A stretch of 64,000 nucleotides of DNA. Source: Artemisia argyi (taxonomy: Eukaryota > Streptophyta > Magnoliopsida > Asterales > Asteraceae). The first letter of the stretch is position 1. The number at the start of each line of letters is the position of its first letter. Of the stretch, positions 11,401 through 25,285 are shown piece by piece. The notes below the pieces were generated by a model. The model did not search any database and was not told the origin of the DNA. It worked only from the letters and a program-made list of their open reading frames with translations. The translations under genes were made by a program, and so were the position numbers. The stretch is taken from the NCBI GenBank assembly GCA_030686995.1, contig CM060696.1, forward strand, positions 10,336,487 to 10,400,486, given 5' to 3'.

Positions 11401-11918
11401 AATAATGGATCATACAGAGTTAAGTAGCATCGGATGATACATTCATACCCAGCATAAGTAATGAATTTACAGAATGTGTCGAACACATTGTGGTTGAATG
11501 ACCTACGATGTGGTCGAAAAGGTGTCAAACAGCTTATCAAACAAATCGGAGGCGGAGATCAAAATCTGAAGGTGAAACTTAAATGTGTAAGGTATCCAGG
11601 TAGCCTCCCGAGGTATTCCAAACTTACTTGGTTACTAAGCTTAAGTTGCAAAACTTCTAACTTCTGAAACAAAGGTCCTTATAAGGCTTATCTAAGAGCA
11701 AAGGCACGATCAGAGTGATACGGAAGCAAATGATACTTACATGAATGTCTTAGTCTACCCATTCCTCACTGGTAATAACTTAGGTTCCTATGGGGAATCC
11801 TAATGTAAAGTTTCAAAGGTTGTCTTATGAGCGCCTACAGTGGAAACTTAGGGGTCCAAACTTCACAGGTCAAGGGTAAATGTATTACGAATCGCAGCCT
11901 AGGCTCTGATACCATAAT
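8456..11918 (-). other. Non-coding interior of the LARD-like element
   Basis: No reading frame above about 140 codons and no retroviral motif found on either strand. Next to the left LTR, minus-strand bases 8500-8456 read as a short pol-tail-like peptide (NFEDEIFSFRGEE) ending in a polypurine tract (AGAGGGGAAGAAG, 8456-8470). This resembles the 3' end of chromovirus pol genes and hints at the element's ancestry. The frames at 9732-9926, 9925-10185 and 10207-10626 look like chance. Confidence 0.75.
11902..11914 (-). other. Primer-binding site of the LARD-like element
   Basis: Minus-strand TGGTATCAGAGCC, complementary to initiator tRNA-Met, 4 bases from the right LTR. Confidence 0.9.
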
Positions 11919-14900
11919 TGTAACACCCCAACCCGATAAGGGTAGAAGTATTACATTACAGTGACATATCAGAACAAACACAAGCATATGATTCAAACAT
12001 ACAACGAAATTCAGGGTTACAAATGAAAATCTGAAACAACAAGGTTACAAAACAATAAATACTATGTCTAATAAAGTGAAACTTCATCTAATCGTCTCTA
12101 GTCCAAAGCATAGTCTTCTAAGTCCAGTCACACTCTCTTCCCATAACCCAGCTTCCTACTAAAACCTGCCGCAGGAAAAGGAAATGCGGCTGAGCTTAAA
12201 AAGCCCAGTGAACAGATACATATACAAAGCAATGATAATGAAACAGAACTGAAATATAGTGCATTGGGGAAATAGAATAAGGAATAGATAAAAGAGTAAT
12301 AGAATAGAAAGAAGAAAGGATAGTCATCTACCACGAGCCCAGAAACATATCATATCATATAAGCCGTCAATACCATAATTCTTCATAATCATATAGAGGG
12401 GAGTCCTCTCAGATAATCAGATAATATGAGGGGTGTCCTCATTCTTCAAATGGGTGGAGTAGCGAACTCCCAGAAATTTGTGAAAGGCATGTATAGCACA
12501 CAGTACCAGTCACCAGACAGATATCATAAACATAATCATAGTTAAATCCACTAAACAGAACAGATCTAGGATGCATTCATACGCCCCCGCAGAAATCATA
12601 GTGGCCATAACAAATCATATCATAAAGCGCGCATATCATATAACAGAAAGGGGACGGTGTAGCCAAATCACTAGGGCCACACACTAGTCATGCCAGTGGT
12701 GCATCACAGACACGCCTATGGTACCTCCATAGGTAGGGAAAACAGAAATGGCTCGGGTATCAAACTAAGAGTCAGGTCTCATATCATACAAAAGGTCATA
12801 TAGCAAAGGTGTATCTCAGAATCATATCAAAGGTTCATATTCAAAAATCAATTCATGGTTCAGTTCAAAAGTCCGTTTCAAAAGTTTCTATTAAAAGTCC
12901 AATTTAAATAATCTTTTAAAACAGTTTTCATAAAAATGGTCTTTCAAAATATAGTGTTCATGAAAGTTAAATAACCTTTCTTTTAAAAAGAAATTTAGCA
13001 TCATTTATAAACATCTTTTCAAATCGGTTCTTCTCAAAACATTTCCATGGTATCATTAAGAAGGTTTTCATAGCATAGGTTCATAACGGAGGTCATATCA
13101 AGTGGGATCAACAGAGACGGTTCAAGTAAAGGGGATCATAGCAATGGCATCAATTCGGGAACTAACGGATCAGAATATGAAAGAGATCATGAGAAACCCT
13201 TTTGAGAAAGGTCAGAATATTTGTACCTTAAACCGCAAGTGCAAACATGACAGAAAACATAAAGGTCGGAAGCAAAACTCCTTCTTCAGCGAATCTACAC
13301 AAATTAATTGTCGGCTTGTTGTTAATAACTTATTCAATTCAGATTTCTCATTTTAGTCGGCTTTCCAGTTTTAGTAACTTTCCATTTAAAGTGACTTTCC
13401 ACTTTTAGCAGGTTTCCATAAATAGTAAGTTTCCACTTTTAGAAAGTTTCCATAATTAGAAAGTTGAGTCATTATTAATGGAATCAAAGTATCTTTTAAC
13501 ATATTTACACATTTGGTCCTTAGGGTTTCATAACTTTACCTTTTTCACCCTTATATTTCCAAAATTACACTTTAAACCTTTTAGTATTCAAAGTTACACT
13601 CTAAACCCTTAACTTATCCATTTTACATAATGATCCCTTATTTTATCATGTTATACGAATATACCTTCAAGTATTCACAATTTACACTTTAAATCCTTCA
13701 AGTTATCAAAGTTACATATTTAACCCTTTAATTTACAATTACAACTTTTAATTCTTAATAATTACATATTAAGCCATTAATTTACCAAATTAGCACATAA
13801 TCCCTTGAATACTTTTAAATACTCAAAACAGTTCCAAGTTTCTGAAAATTACATTTTTAGTCCCTCTCTTTTAATTAATTACAAATCGCACCAATTAAAT
13901 ACAATTAATTCATTTTCTTGTAATATTTACACTTAGAACCCTCAAGTTATATTTTTCCCATATTCCTACTGATTTATATGACATTACAAAAATATCCCAG
14001 AAGTTTCAAAGTTGGCAAAACACACCCTTATACTATTAATTTTCCAATCGGTTTATATTAAAAATTAACCAAAACTATAACAAACCCTAAAATCAAATGC
14101 TAATCATTACCCCATGATTCTAACAACCTTAAACCATCATTAATTACCAGATCTCATGCCTCAAACTCTAACCCTAATCGATTTAGGGTTTTCTTTTATT
14201 TTTCCCTTTATTTTCTAATTAGCCGATTTATAAATTAATTAATAATACAATATTTAGGCCTCCATAATTCTAACCAATATTTTTCTGAGATTATACATAT
14301 TATATAGAGTTCATAAAAATTAGTGTTCACGCCCAGAAAATTGGTATAGAATTATTCAGAATTTTGTTACGTTTTTAAGGTTTAATTCACAAATAATTCA
14401 TAGAGCATGCATGGTTCGACTTTAGCATTTTATTTGAGACTTATATGATGTAAGAGACGTGAGAAAAATACCAGACCAGATCTGGAACAAATAGAATAGG
14501 CTGGACGAATTACACCTCTCGAATTGGATAATACGACACCAAAAATTCCCACGAGAACAAACGTGACCAAAAAACCTTGTAATCATTTTTAGAATATCAT
14601 ATATGATGTAAGGAACTCAGGAAAAATATAAAATGAATTTATAAGAGGTCGTACGAATTAAAATGGAATATTACCTTACTTGTGAACAAAATTCGACAAT
14701 AAAAGATTCAGGGATTTTTAAATCGAATGGCCAATTTTCTTGGCTTCCTAGCACGACAATGAACTCAGAAAAATTATGCTTGGACCTCAGAAAATTCGTA
14801 TGGAATGAATGGTGATTTATTTGTTGATTTGGGTTTACTCGGCAAGTGAATAAGGAAAGAAAATAAATGTATAAAATATATAGGGTAGATAGCCGAGTCT

Positions 14901-15219
14901 AGGGGAGGAAATTGACCAAAATTTCGGGATTTAAGTTAGGCAATTGATTTGATTTGATTTGCTATTTTAAATGCATTTTAATTACCTTTAAAAATCATAA
15001 TATTAATAATAAAATTTCTATTCGGCGCCCAAAGGGCATTTTGGTAATTTCATGGCTTGTAAAAATATTAAATGGAGTTGTCAAAATTATTTGGTATCAT
15101 ATCTTGTCCACTACCAGAAGTTTGGAATTTATTTGGTACTTTAATAAGCTTTTAATTAAATTTCAAATTGGTAAGGGCAATTTGGTCTTTTCATATGTTC
15201 TCAGATTTTAGGTGTTACA
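11919..15219 (-). repeat. Right LTR (5' LTR) of the LARD-like element
   Basis: Same length (3,301 bp) and same 9-bp inverted ends as the left LTR. Differences noticed by eye lie near 11962, 11996, 12107, 12576, 14710 and 15194. Confidence 0.95.
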
Positions 15220-15224
15220 CTAAT

Positions 15225-16031
<807 letters not shown>

Positions 16032-16039
16032 TGTGAGGA

Positions 16040-16315
16040 CAGTGGCGGACCCAGGATTTTTCAAGGCGGGGGGCAAAAAATATTTTTTTTGATAAAATTC
16101 GTGATAAACTTTAATAAAAATGACATAATTTTTTTTTAACACTAAAAACTAAGGTTTTTATATTTTTGGCTTCAAGGTGGGGGCAATTTGATTTTTTGGA
16201 GGGGTGCACTTTAATAAAATTGTCCTAAAAAAAATTTTTTTACACTAAAATATGAACTTTTTCGGCGAGTCGTGGAGGGCACCGCCCCCAAAGCTAAAGA
16301 GTAGGTCCGCTCCTG
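16040..16315. mobile_element. hAT-type MITE, 276 bp
   Basis: Terminal inverted repeats CAGTGGCGGACC (left) and GGTCCGCTCCTG (right) are flanked by a perfect 8-bp target duplication TGTGAGGA (16032-16039 and 16316-16323). An 8-bp duplication and CAG-type ends indicate hAT. No coding capacity. Confidence 0.88.
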
Positions 16316-16323
16316 TGTGAGGA

Positions 16324-19300
16324 TAAGCTTCTCGTACTTCAATGTAGTACAAATTGTGGATATAGTGATATGCTTCTAGAAATATAAATCATCGATGATG
16401 TACAAATTGTTTTTGGACGTTATAAACACATCTCCTCCTGATGAATCATAAATCGTAAAAGAAATATAAAAAAATGAAAAGAAAAGAATATGTAACATGT
16501 CCGTCATCTTATTATACCAAATAAATCGCTGAAGTAGTATAAGATAAAGAAATCTGAAGTAGAAGTGGAGATGAAAAAAATTGTCAGGTGATTAAATGCT
16601 CAAACCAATTGTGGGTCTCCACCTCAATAAAACACATAAATGTGAGTATGTCTTGAACACAGCTTTTATACGCATATGACTTTTTATTTTACTCGTGTGA
16701 TTTATTAGAGCCTGTGGACTATTTTGCTTATAAATCGTTGAAACATATATAAATCAAGCTTAAACAATATTAACGAATTATGGCACACTACGTTTAACAT
16801 CTCAAAATCAAAACAATACACATTACACGATATGGATTCTACTAAATATAAATGTAGCTTATAAAACATGATAGAATACAGTGAAGTTTAGTTTATTTTG
16901 ATAGCTTTCGTGCAACAAATTTGCTCGGACTAGTCATTTCGAAGCTTCTGATCATGAGTGATCACGTAGTTGAGAATTCCTTTGTATTCGATATCGAGCT
17001 TCTTGTGTGAGTTTTCTTTTTCTTTTTAAGTAACTTGTCTAATAAAATTAGTGTAACATTAGAAAATGACTAAATTAATAACGTGATGTAAAAATACATT
17101 AAACTGTATAAAGTTCAATACACTGTGAAAGTTTTGTATAAGACAGTGAAATGCTCATGCGCATGGATTGAACTAGGAATAAATATGATCGGGTACATTT
17201 AAGATGATTTTAGGAAAAAACAATGCATTTTTCAAAAATTAACGTTATATTAAAAAAAAATCCATAAGATGCTCGGGCACCCGCGGTAACACCCTGGCTC
17301 CTTCTCTGCTCAAGCTGTAATTATGTGTGAGTGTACCGAACATATTATTCAATGCTCTAAGAATTGAAGAAAGTGATGGATGCTAGGGTAATTTTGGAAT
17401 CTGTGTTGATGGCAGAGGTTGAAGAGACCAGAAACTAGGCAATGCCTACATTTTCAGAGGTCTGCTGCTTCTTAACTTTCTTTTCTTATTATTTTCCCTG
17501 TTTATCTATTCTCATGTTACAAATAAATTGATATCGACTATTCATTTTACGTAAAAATTTAACATTTTACACTACGTATTAAACTAGAGGTCATACTTAC
17601 GATACTATACATTATTCACTTCATTGACTTGTGACAGAACTTAGTACGTGATATGACACATCATATGTGATACATGATACTTATACATTAATCTAAACTA
17701 GATAAATATTTTGTATATAGCGGACGGTGTATAGCGACAAATAATTATACTTGCGAACTCGTGGTTCTGGTGTGACTTTTAATGCAATATGTTCGACTTC
17801 AATTTGTAGTAATTGCGAGAAATAGTTTATGGGTTATCAACGAAAAATGATAAAAGTTCGAGGATTAAACAATATTTAGAATATTAATTTAGTGATGAAT
17901 ATTATTACAATTTTTAGTCAAAAGTATTATAGGGTTTACATATAACTTAAATTTAAGAAAAATTTATGCATGCATTAATATTGTTTATCAGTTGCTCGTT
18001 TTTATTATGTAGTAAAGAAAATTTGGTCAAGTTGCATTAAATTTTAAGTTTTCAAGAATGTTAAGAATTAAAATTTAAAAAAAAAAAATGATGCACCATT
18101 TATAGTAAAGGTATACTTTCAATGTCTTTGTTATCTTTACTTAATTTCATAGCTTACTTATAGTGTTTAAATTTGTAGAACAAGGTATTGTATAGGAAGA
18201 GTAAGAATAACTATAACTTGTGCTACGGTGACGCGTGGTTATAAATGCTAAATGAAAGTAAACGAGAGATTTTGGCACCCGTACGTTGCAGTGGAGGTTT
18301 TTGGCTTTGATATATGCGTTTTTTTCAGTGACGAAATTTTTTATGATCAGTGAGTTAAGAATATGATTTTTAATATAAAGAACGACTTGATGATATAAAG
18401 CACTCTTATAGCTTTAAGTTGTGTAGATCGGTGTTTGTAGTAATGTAAATATATGTGTTTTTTAAAGAAATGGAATGAAAAACTATCTGGACCGGAGATT
18501 TATCGCTACCACAATCTCAAACAGCTCTTCATATTTCTTTTTCCAGCAATCACATATTCATATATTCTCTAGGAACAATAAATTCTATGTGGGGCGAACA
18601 CGTTATTAAGTGTCAATGCTGAGTTGTGCTTGATGCATATAAGGTTTGTTTGAGTCATAAAGGACCACACAGTACACGTTATGATTCTTTTTTGCAGTTA
18701 CAAAATCATAAAGAGGTTACGGGTCGTTTGAGAAAAATATTTATTATAAAATCACATGTTCAAAGATCATTTGCTGTTAATATATTTTGTTGTAGGAAAA
18801 CAAATTTTGTACTGACAAACTATCATAGAATTACCCGTAAACAACCCTTGGTCTTATTTGTACACAAATTATAAGATATATATTAAACTTCAATATTTTT
18901 TATAAAATCATACGTACGTAAAAAAAACATATCAATATTAGGCTCGTTTTGTTCATAATTCAGAGGTCTTCGCAGCCTTACATTTTTTTATATAGAAGAA
19001 TTCGTTAAACATCTGTTAGAAATTTGGTAATTAAAATTTGTTATATAAAAAAGTTGTAAATAACAAAAGGTTCAGAGTTATTTTTGTAAGTCGAAACAAA
19101 ACGACGCCGTTTTTTACGGCTCAAAACAACGTCGTTTCGACCCGTAAATAATATATTATAGAATGTTTCTCTAGATAATGTTATCTTTATGCAAAATAAA
19201 AATTAACTTATAATTATCACAAACTAAGAAAACTATTAATATCAACTACGTGTAAATATATAGTAATTTTAATTTCTTACACCTATGAAATGGCACAATT

Positions 19301-19335
19301 TAGAATATCCTAAGTTGATATCATTATATACACAA
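16324..19335. other. AT-rich intergenic DNA, no gene recognised
   Basis: No supported gene. About 17170-17309 is a diverged copy of the hAT-like MITE seen intact at 49834-50028 (shared ATCGGGT and CACCCGCGG blocks). A 52-bp inverted repeat with 8-bp arms GTCGAAAC/GTTTCGAC lies at 19090-19141. The short frame at 18626-18874 shows no motif. Confidence 0.6.
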
Positions 19336-19381
19336 TCTTTTATATAATAAAAGAATTACATCATTTTGAAGTGTTTTTAAA

Positions 19382-21091
19382 CCCTTCTCAATGAGAAAAA
19401 AATTAGACCAACAGGAAAGAACAATTTTGCCATGTAGGCAAAATCAAGTAATATGATTGGCAAATAGAAAGTTAAAATTGAATTGATTTTGGTAAAACTT
19501 CAATAAATTTGGTGGAGAAATTTGGTTGAGAAAAAAAAAACACATAAAAATATTTGTGTCAAATTTGTGAAAACAAAAACTTAAAAAAAGATGGGATAAT
19601 TAATAAAACTTTAGTGGTTGAATTTTACATAAATTATATAGAGTTGAGTGTAAAATTACAAGTTTTCATATTTTTTTAATAACTTTATAAAAAAAACAAA
19701 TAACCCCTTACACTTTATGCCCCCTATACTTTATAAGATGATCTTTATTTAAAATTACATGAGTATTAGTATTTTTTCAGACTTTTATCTATTAAAATTA
19801 CAAAATTTTATAAATATACGAATTAGTTTTAATATACATTAAATATTTTCTAAAACTAATATTAGTTTTAGACTTTTATCTATTAAAATATTTTTTTATT
19901 CTATACGTTAAATAAGGACTCATGTTACTATATTTTAAAAGTTTATTTTATGCGTACACGGGATTGAATATTAAATACGGCTAAACTATTGTTAACGTGA
20001 ATATAAATATCAAATGTAAGCACGGATTACTGTGATATGAAAATAAATATAAGTTATTGTACTTATAACAACGACTAATGAAATTCTTATTTAAAGTTTA
20101 TATATGGATATAAAAAAAAATTTCTAAAAAAACTTTGCGGAGCATATTTTAACTTCACAAACTGGACTTCCCTCACTACGAGTGGTGTCCCGTGGATGGC
20201 GTACTGATATATCTCCTATTCGTGCTGATTATGTGCTACTAAACTTGCACATTTTGTAACATGATATGAAATATTTTTGAAAATCCCTTCTCATTGAAAA
20301 AAAAATTAGACCAATAGCAGAGCTCGATTTTGCCACGTAGGCGAAATCGAGCAACACAATTGGTCAATAAAAAGTCAAAATTAAATTGATTTTTGTCAAA
20401 CTTAATAAATTTGGTGGAGAAATTTGGTTATGAAAAAAAATGCATAAAAATACAGGTGTTAAATTTATGAAAACAAAAACTTAAAAAAAGATGAAGTAAT
20501 TAATAAAACTTTAGTGATTAAATTTTAAATAATTTATATAGAGTAAAGTGTAAAATTACAAGTTTCCATGTTTTTTAATAACTTTATAATAAACACAAAT
20601 AACCCCTTACACTTTATACTCCCTATACTTTATAATATTAATTTTGTTTAAAATTACATGAGTATCAGTATTAGTTTTTAGACTTTCATCCATTAAAATT
20701 ACAAAATTTGATAAATATGCGAATTATTTTTAATATACGTTAAATATTTTTTAAAACTAATGTTAGTTTTAAACTTTCATCCATTAGAATATTTTTTTAA
20801 AAAACGACTCATGTTACTATTTAAAAGTTTAATTTATGCGTACACGAGTATGAAATACGGGTAAATTATTAAGAACGGGAATATAAATATCAAATGATAA
20901 GTACGATACTGTGATATGAAAATAAATATACGCGATTCTACTTATAACAACGACTCATGAAATTGTTATTTAAAATTTGTATATGGATATCCATAAAAAA
21001 AACATTTTAAAAACTTTACGGAGCATATTTTACCTTCATCAACGCTCATTATGTGCTACTAAATTCACACATTTTGTACAACATGATATCA
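19382..21091 (+). repeat. Diverged tandem duplication inside the Helitron
   Basis: Copy 1 (about 19382-20268) and copy 2 (about 20285-21091) share their order throughout: CCCTTCTCA start, the phrase AATTTGGTGGAGAAATTTGG, an AACCCCTTACACTTTAT block, and a TATGTGCTACTAAA end. Many substitutions and small indels separate them, so the duplication is old. Confidence 0.8.
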
Positions 21092-21232
21092 ATAGTTAAA
21101 GTTAAACCACAAAATCAACCTCAACATGTCTGTCAGTTAAAAACGTTATACAAAGCTAATTATTAGAGAAAAAAACAAACAAACACATGGGTTAGATAGT
21201 CATTGTTTAATATAGAAGGTGTTTTCTTTAAA

Positions 21233-21237
21233 TTATA

Positions 21238-21324
<87 letters not shown>
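21233..21324. repeat. (TA)n microsatellite, about 90 bp
   Basis: Nearly pure TA dinucleotides. The long Tyr/Ile frame crossing it on the minus strand is an artefact. Confidence 0.95.
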
Positions 21325-21330
<6 letters not shown>

Positions 21331-23106
21331 CACGCATCATAATCCTTATTTGATAACAATCACCTCCTAAAAAAAAGCAATAGTTGGCCGTTTTAAACGA
21401 ATAAAAAGTATGTACATGAGAATTACTCAGCAATAATATATAGTTTTAATCAGGTTATTAGGCTACTATACTTCGATAATGTTATTGAGTTGGTAATCAC
21501 AGATGTGAGATACAACAATTATTCTATACTTATGATTTATGTGTAAACCTCTTTTTGCTTCTGAATAGAATCTGAAAGAGACCTCAACAGAACTTTGGGT
21601 TATGCCTTATCTAGCTGATAGTTTTTAGTAACCTTTTTGATGGTTTAACTTTTTTGTTATACACACCAACTTTTAGTAACTCTTTTTTATATTTTATTGA
21701 AAACTTCTACACTTAATAATTGTGTTTTTACTATAAACACACTAAGCTATAATAGAATTAGTTGTGAGTTCAGGGGTTTTTCACTAAGCTTCTAAAAAAA
21801 GATTAAAAGCTTATAGCTATATCATACACTTATTGTATTATGGTAATTGAATAAGCCAATAAGCACCTTTAATAAGCATAACCAAACACCCCTTTAATTC
21901 TAATATGAAGTTTTCTTATTTGATGTTATGATTAACTTTGTTGTTATCCTCACTATAATGCAACATGTTAGTGTTTTTGCAGTTTTATTATCTTATCGCA
22001 CACACTAAAGTGTAATGCAAATTGTTGTGTGCTTTTTTTAGAGGAGGATTAAGTATCAACACATGATAGTCGTGGAAGGATTTTCTACGCATGCTCAAGG
22101 TATGATTGTATGAATGTATAATTTAGTTGAGTTGCTAATTTAGATAATCTATGAATATATTTTAATGTACCAAAGATGTGTTTTAGTGCCTATATGGGAA
22201 ATTTATGCTAGGAATTCTTTTCGGAGTGTAATTTATCTTTAAATGAGTTAATGAAACTTAGCAGGTGTTTGCTGTCATTGATAACACTATGGGTGTCAAC
22301 CAACGGTCTAAAATATGGGTGTCCTTTACCTTGATGATTTAGGTCAATTGTGAAAAAAGTTGCATTAAAGTGAACAATCGGTAATGATTCAAACAATCAT
22401 AAAAGACTTGCGACTATACTATTTGTCATTTTTTTCATGCATTTATAATTTACTTATACAAGTAATAATAATTTTCTTATACAGTTCGGGCTTAGAGAAA
22501 ATTTATTTTTATACATTATATATAAATGTAAGATTAAATTTGAGTTCTACCCATTACATCTTTTTGCGTTTCTCATTATGTAATAAAGAAGCTATAGTGT
22601 AAGCATCAATGTTAATTTGGTAATTTTATGATCAAACATGAGAAGTAAATAACACAAACTTATGAAAATACAATTTTCCAAACAAAAGGGTACATTAGTA
22701 AAGACCATATGATGGTTATTCATAATTAAGGAGATGAATTAATCTTCAAAGCTATCTAAATATGCTACATATTTTAACGAAAATATAAGTAAAAGAAATA
22801 CCACAATTACAAAACACATCGTAAATTGATAGCACGGGTTTTCAAAACTAAAAGCATATATATCACTAACATCTCATGCAAGTCAAATATCATCATGTGA
22901 TTTTGCTTGAATAATAAAATATATTTTTTAATTCAAAAGCATTCTCTTAAAATAATAAGTATGTTATAACATATACATATGATTTTTTTTATTCCACCAT
23001 GTAAAACTATTTGAAACATGTTAAGTGGTTCATTTCTTAATCGATAATAATACATAATTAAAATAAAATTTTAAAAACCCTGTGCGTGCACAGGTATTGT
23101 AACTAG

Positions 23107-25285
23107 TATAGACCAAATGAATTAATTTTTGCCATCCGTTTTCTAAAAAAAAAAAAAACAAAAAAAAAAAAACAAAAACAAAAAAACATTTACCACTTTT
23201 TTTTCAAAATAAAATATTTTTCAAATAATAAATCTTTACATGACCAAAAAAAATACACAGTCGCGACAAGAATTTCTTTATCTTTCAGTAGACGGACATT
23301 TCGATATACTTTCAACGAACTTTCTTTTTCGAGTTTTGTTTTTATGCTAAATTTTGCATCTAAAAAAATCACATGTGATTGTATGTTAGGAATCATGTGT
23401 GATTTCATCAATCACATATGATTTCATAAAATCACACGTGATTTTAAAATTAGAAATAACATGTTATTTTTTCAGACGTAAATTTTAACACTCAAAAAAA
23501 AAAAAAAAAAAAAAAATGGTCGATAATGTATAAAAGTGTCCCTCTGTAGAAAGATAATTTAATTCTCATCGTGATGGTATGATTTTTTCGCGTAACGATT
23601 AACGGTTTACGAAATATTTAATTTTAAAAAAAATGAAAATGGGTTTTCTTGTTTTAATTAAAAAAATGAAGAGCTGTACTTGATTGGTTATGTAGAAAGA
23701 ATTTGGGATTTACATTGAGCTTTACTCAAAATATCATAATTAGAGATTGTCGAACAATGTTCTCACGGTATTGCTTATGTGCATTAATTCATCACGAACT
23801 TTCTTTTTAAATTAAAAATTGTATTTAATACGCATTTTTTAAATTTATAAATTATGTTAATTAATTTTGATTTTTTATTTAATAAGTACAAGATTTTTTT
23901 AAATAATCATCTTAAACTTATAAATTAATCGTAAACAACCAGTAATATGTCATTTTAACCTTTGAAATACTTGTGATTAGTTTAAACTTGAAAGTAAACA
24001 AGAATTTCGAAACACATAAAAAAAAAGTGTGAATACTTAATTTGCAACGAAAAAAGTAAAATTTATAAAGAGTAAATAGCTAGTATTGATTTTGACTTCA
24101 GAGTTACAAATTATAATCAATAATCTATACTACTTATAATGGAAAGAACTCTTTCTCCAAAAAATTCAGATGTACACAAAATGATGTATGGTTTACAACA
24201 CTTTAAAGCAAGCAATTTTCATAATTACAACAACCAAAACATTGTGTACAACAAAAACTAGCATAAATCGAAATTCATACCACTTTTCTTAAAATTCTAC
24301 GTTAATAGCATTAAAAACACCCCTACACCCAATATTACAATTATTTAAACACAATGTACAACCCACATTCTACATTAATAGCATTAAAAACACCTCCTAC
24401 ATCCAATATTACAATCATTTAAACACAATGTACAACCCTCATTCTACATTAATAGCATTTTTTTAAGGTACACGGTGTAATGCACCAACAACGTGTTATT
24501 AATATTTTGTTTGGGCACTAACAGCGGCGCCAACTGCAATGTTGGTGGCGCCATTGTGACACCGTTCATCCTTCCGTGGCAAGCGTTGTTTGTGTTTTCT
24601 CTTATTTTATTTTATTTTTTGTTTTGTAAGTAAATAGGGTATTTTTAGTAGTGTTTTATTTTGTTTTATTTTTTATTATGAGACTCATATATACCACTTG
24701 ACACTCATAGGTAACATAATGTTATCGTTAGGAATGCCATTCTATAGCCCCCGACAAAGATTAAAGGCTATGAAACCTATTTGATAAGAAATAACTGTTT
24801 TAGCTAGTAACAAGAAAATTAGGTACTTTATAGTAGTAATAATGTGAAAATGATTGATGAAGTGAAGTAAAAAACAGAAAAATATAGGGAAGACGTGAAA
24901 AAAAGGCTTTCTTTATTTTCTTGGGAAATGAAAACGCATTTCCTTCCTTCCTTTCTGTCGGCCTCTCTTATTAGGGTTTCGTTTTCTCTTTCTTTTCTTT
25001 TTTTACTACACCTTCTTACCTCTCCTATTGACATGTCCCTTTCATCTCTTTTCTTATTGTCTCTTTGACTTTCTTCAACTTATATAACACATTAATACAT
25101 GTATAGTTTGTGTATGTTTCTGAACAATATGTACGTGAAAAAAGTTCAAGTTGTTTTTAACTTTTTTAGACATGCAGAAAAATGTTTAATTCTTTTAAGC
25201 AAATTCGAATTACAAAGCGGGAATAATTGACTTCATTTTATACAAAATTAAGTATATTTTGGAGGAAGATTTTATCTTCATGAAA
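23107..25285. other. AT-rich intergenic DNA with small repeats
   Basis: No gene recognised. It holds A-rich runs (23144-23190 and about 23494-23516), a cluster of ATCACNNGTGAT-like palindromes (about 23368-23444), a 73-74-bp tandem repeat (24294-24460) and a GGCGCC hairpin (24526-24552). Confidence 0.65.
24294..24460. repeat. Tandem repeat, unit about 73-74 bp, 2.3 copies
   Basis: Units start at 24294, 24367 and 24441 with ATTCTAC and share TTAATAGCATTAAAAACACC and AACACAATGTACAACCC. The third unit is cut off at about 24460. Confidence 0.85.

Larger units (their letters stand above)
5155..15219 (-). mobile_element. Complete non-autonomous LTR retrotransposon (LARD-like), 10,065 bp
   Basis: Two direct LTRs of exactly 3,301 bp flank a 3,463-bp interior. 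The target duplication CTAAT is perfect (5150-5154 and 15220-15224). The primer-binding site lies against the right LTR and the polypurine tract against the left LTR, so the element is on the minus strand. By eye the LTRs differ at about six sites with no indels, so the insertion is very young. The interior shows no gag or pol frame beyond a short C-terminal pol-like remnant beside the polypurine tract. This is the pattern of a large retrotransposon derivative mobilised in trans, probably by a Ty3/Gypsy chromovirus. The Gypsy assignment is inference. Confidence 0.92.
19336..23106 (+). mobile_element. Probable non-autonomous Helitron, 3.77 kb
   Basis: The 5' end starts with TC after a target A (19335). 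The 3' end is CTAG (23103-23106) before a target T, with a GC-rich hairpin (CCTGTG...CACAGG, about 23079-23094) a few bases inside. These are the Helitron hallmarks. No Rep/helicase frame is present. The body contains an internal direct duplication and a (TA)n tract. Both ends were chosen by eye and the pairing is not proven. Confidence 0.6.

Noticed and set aside
21595..21895. Possible Tourist-like MITE ending CCAAACACCCCTTT
   Set aside because: Only one end is convincing; no matching left terminus or target duplication found.
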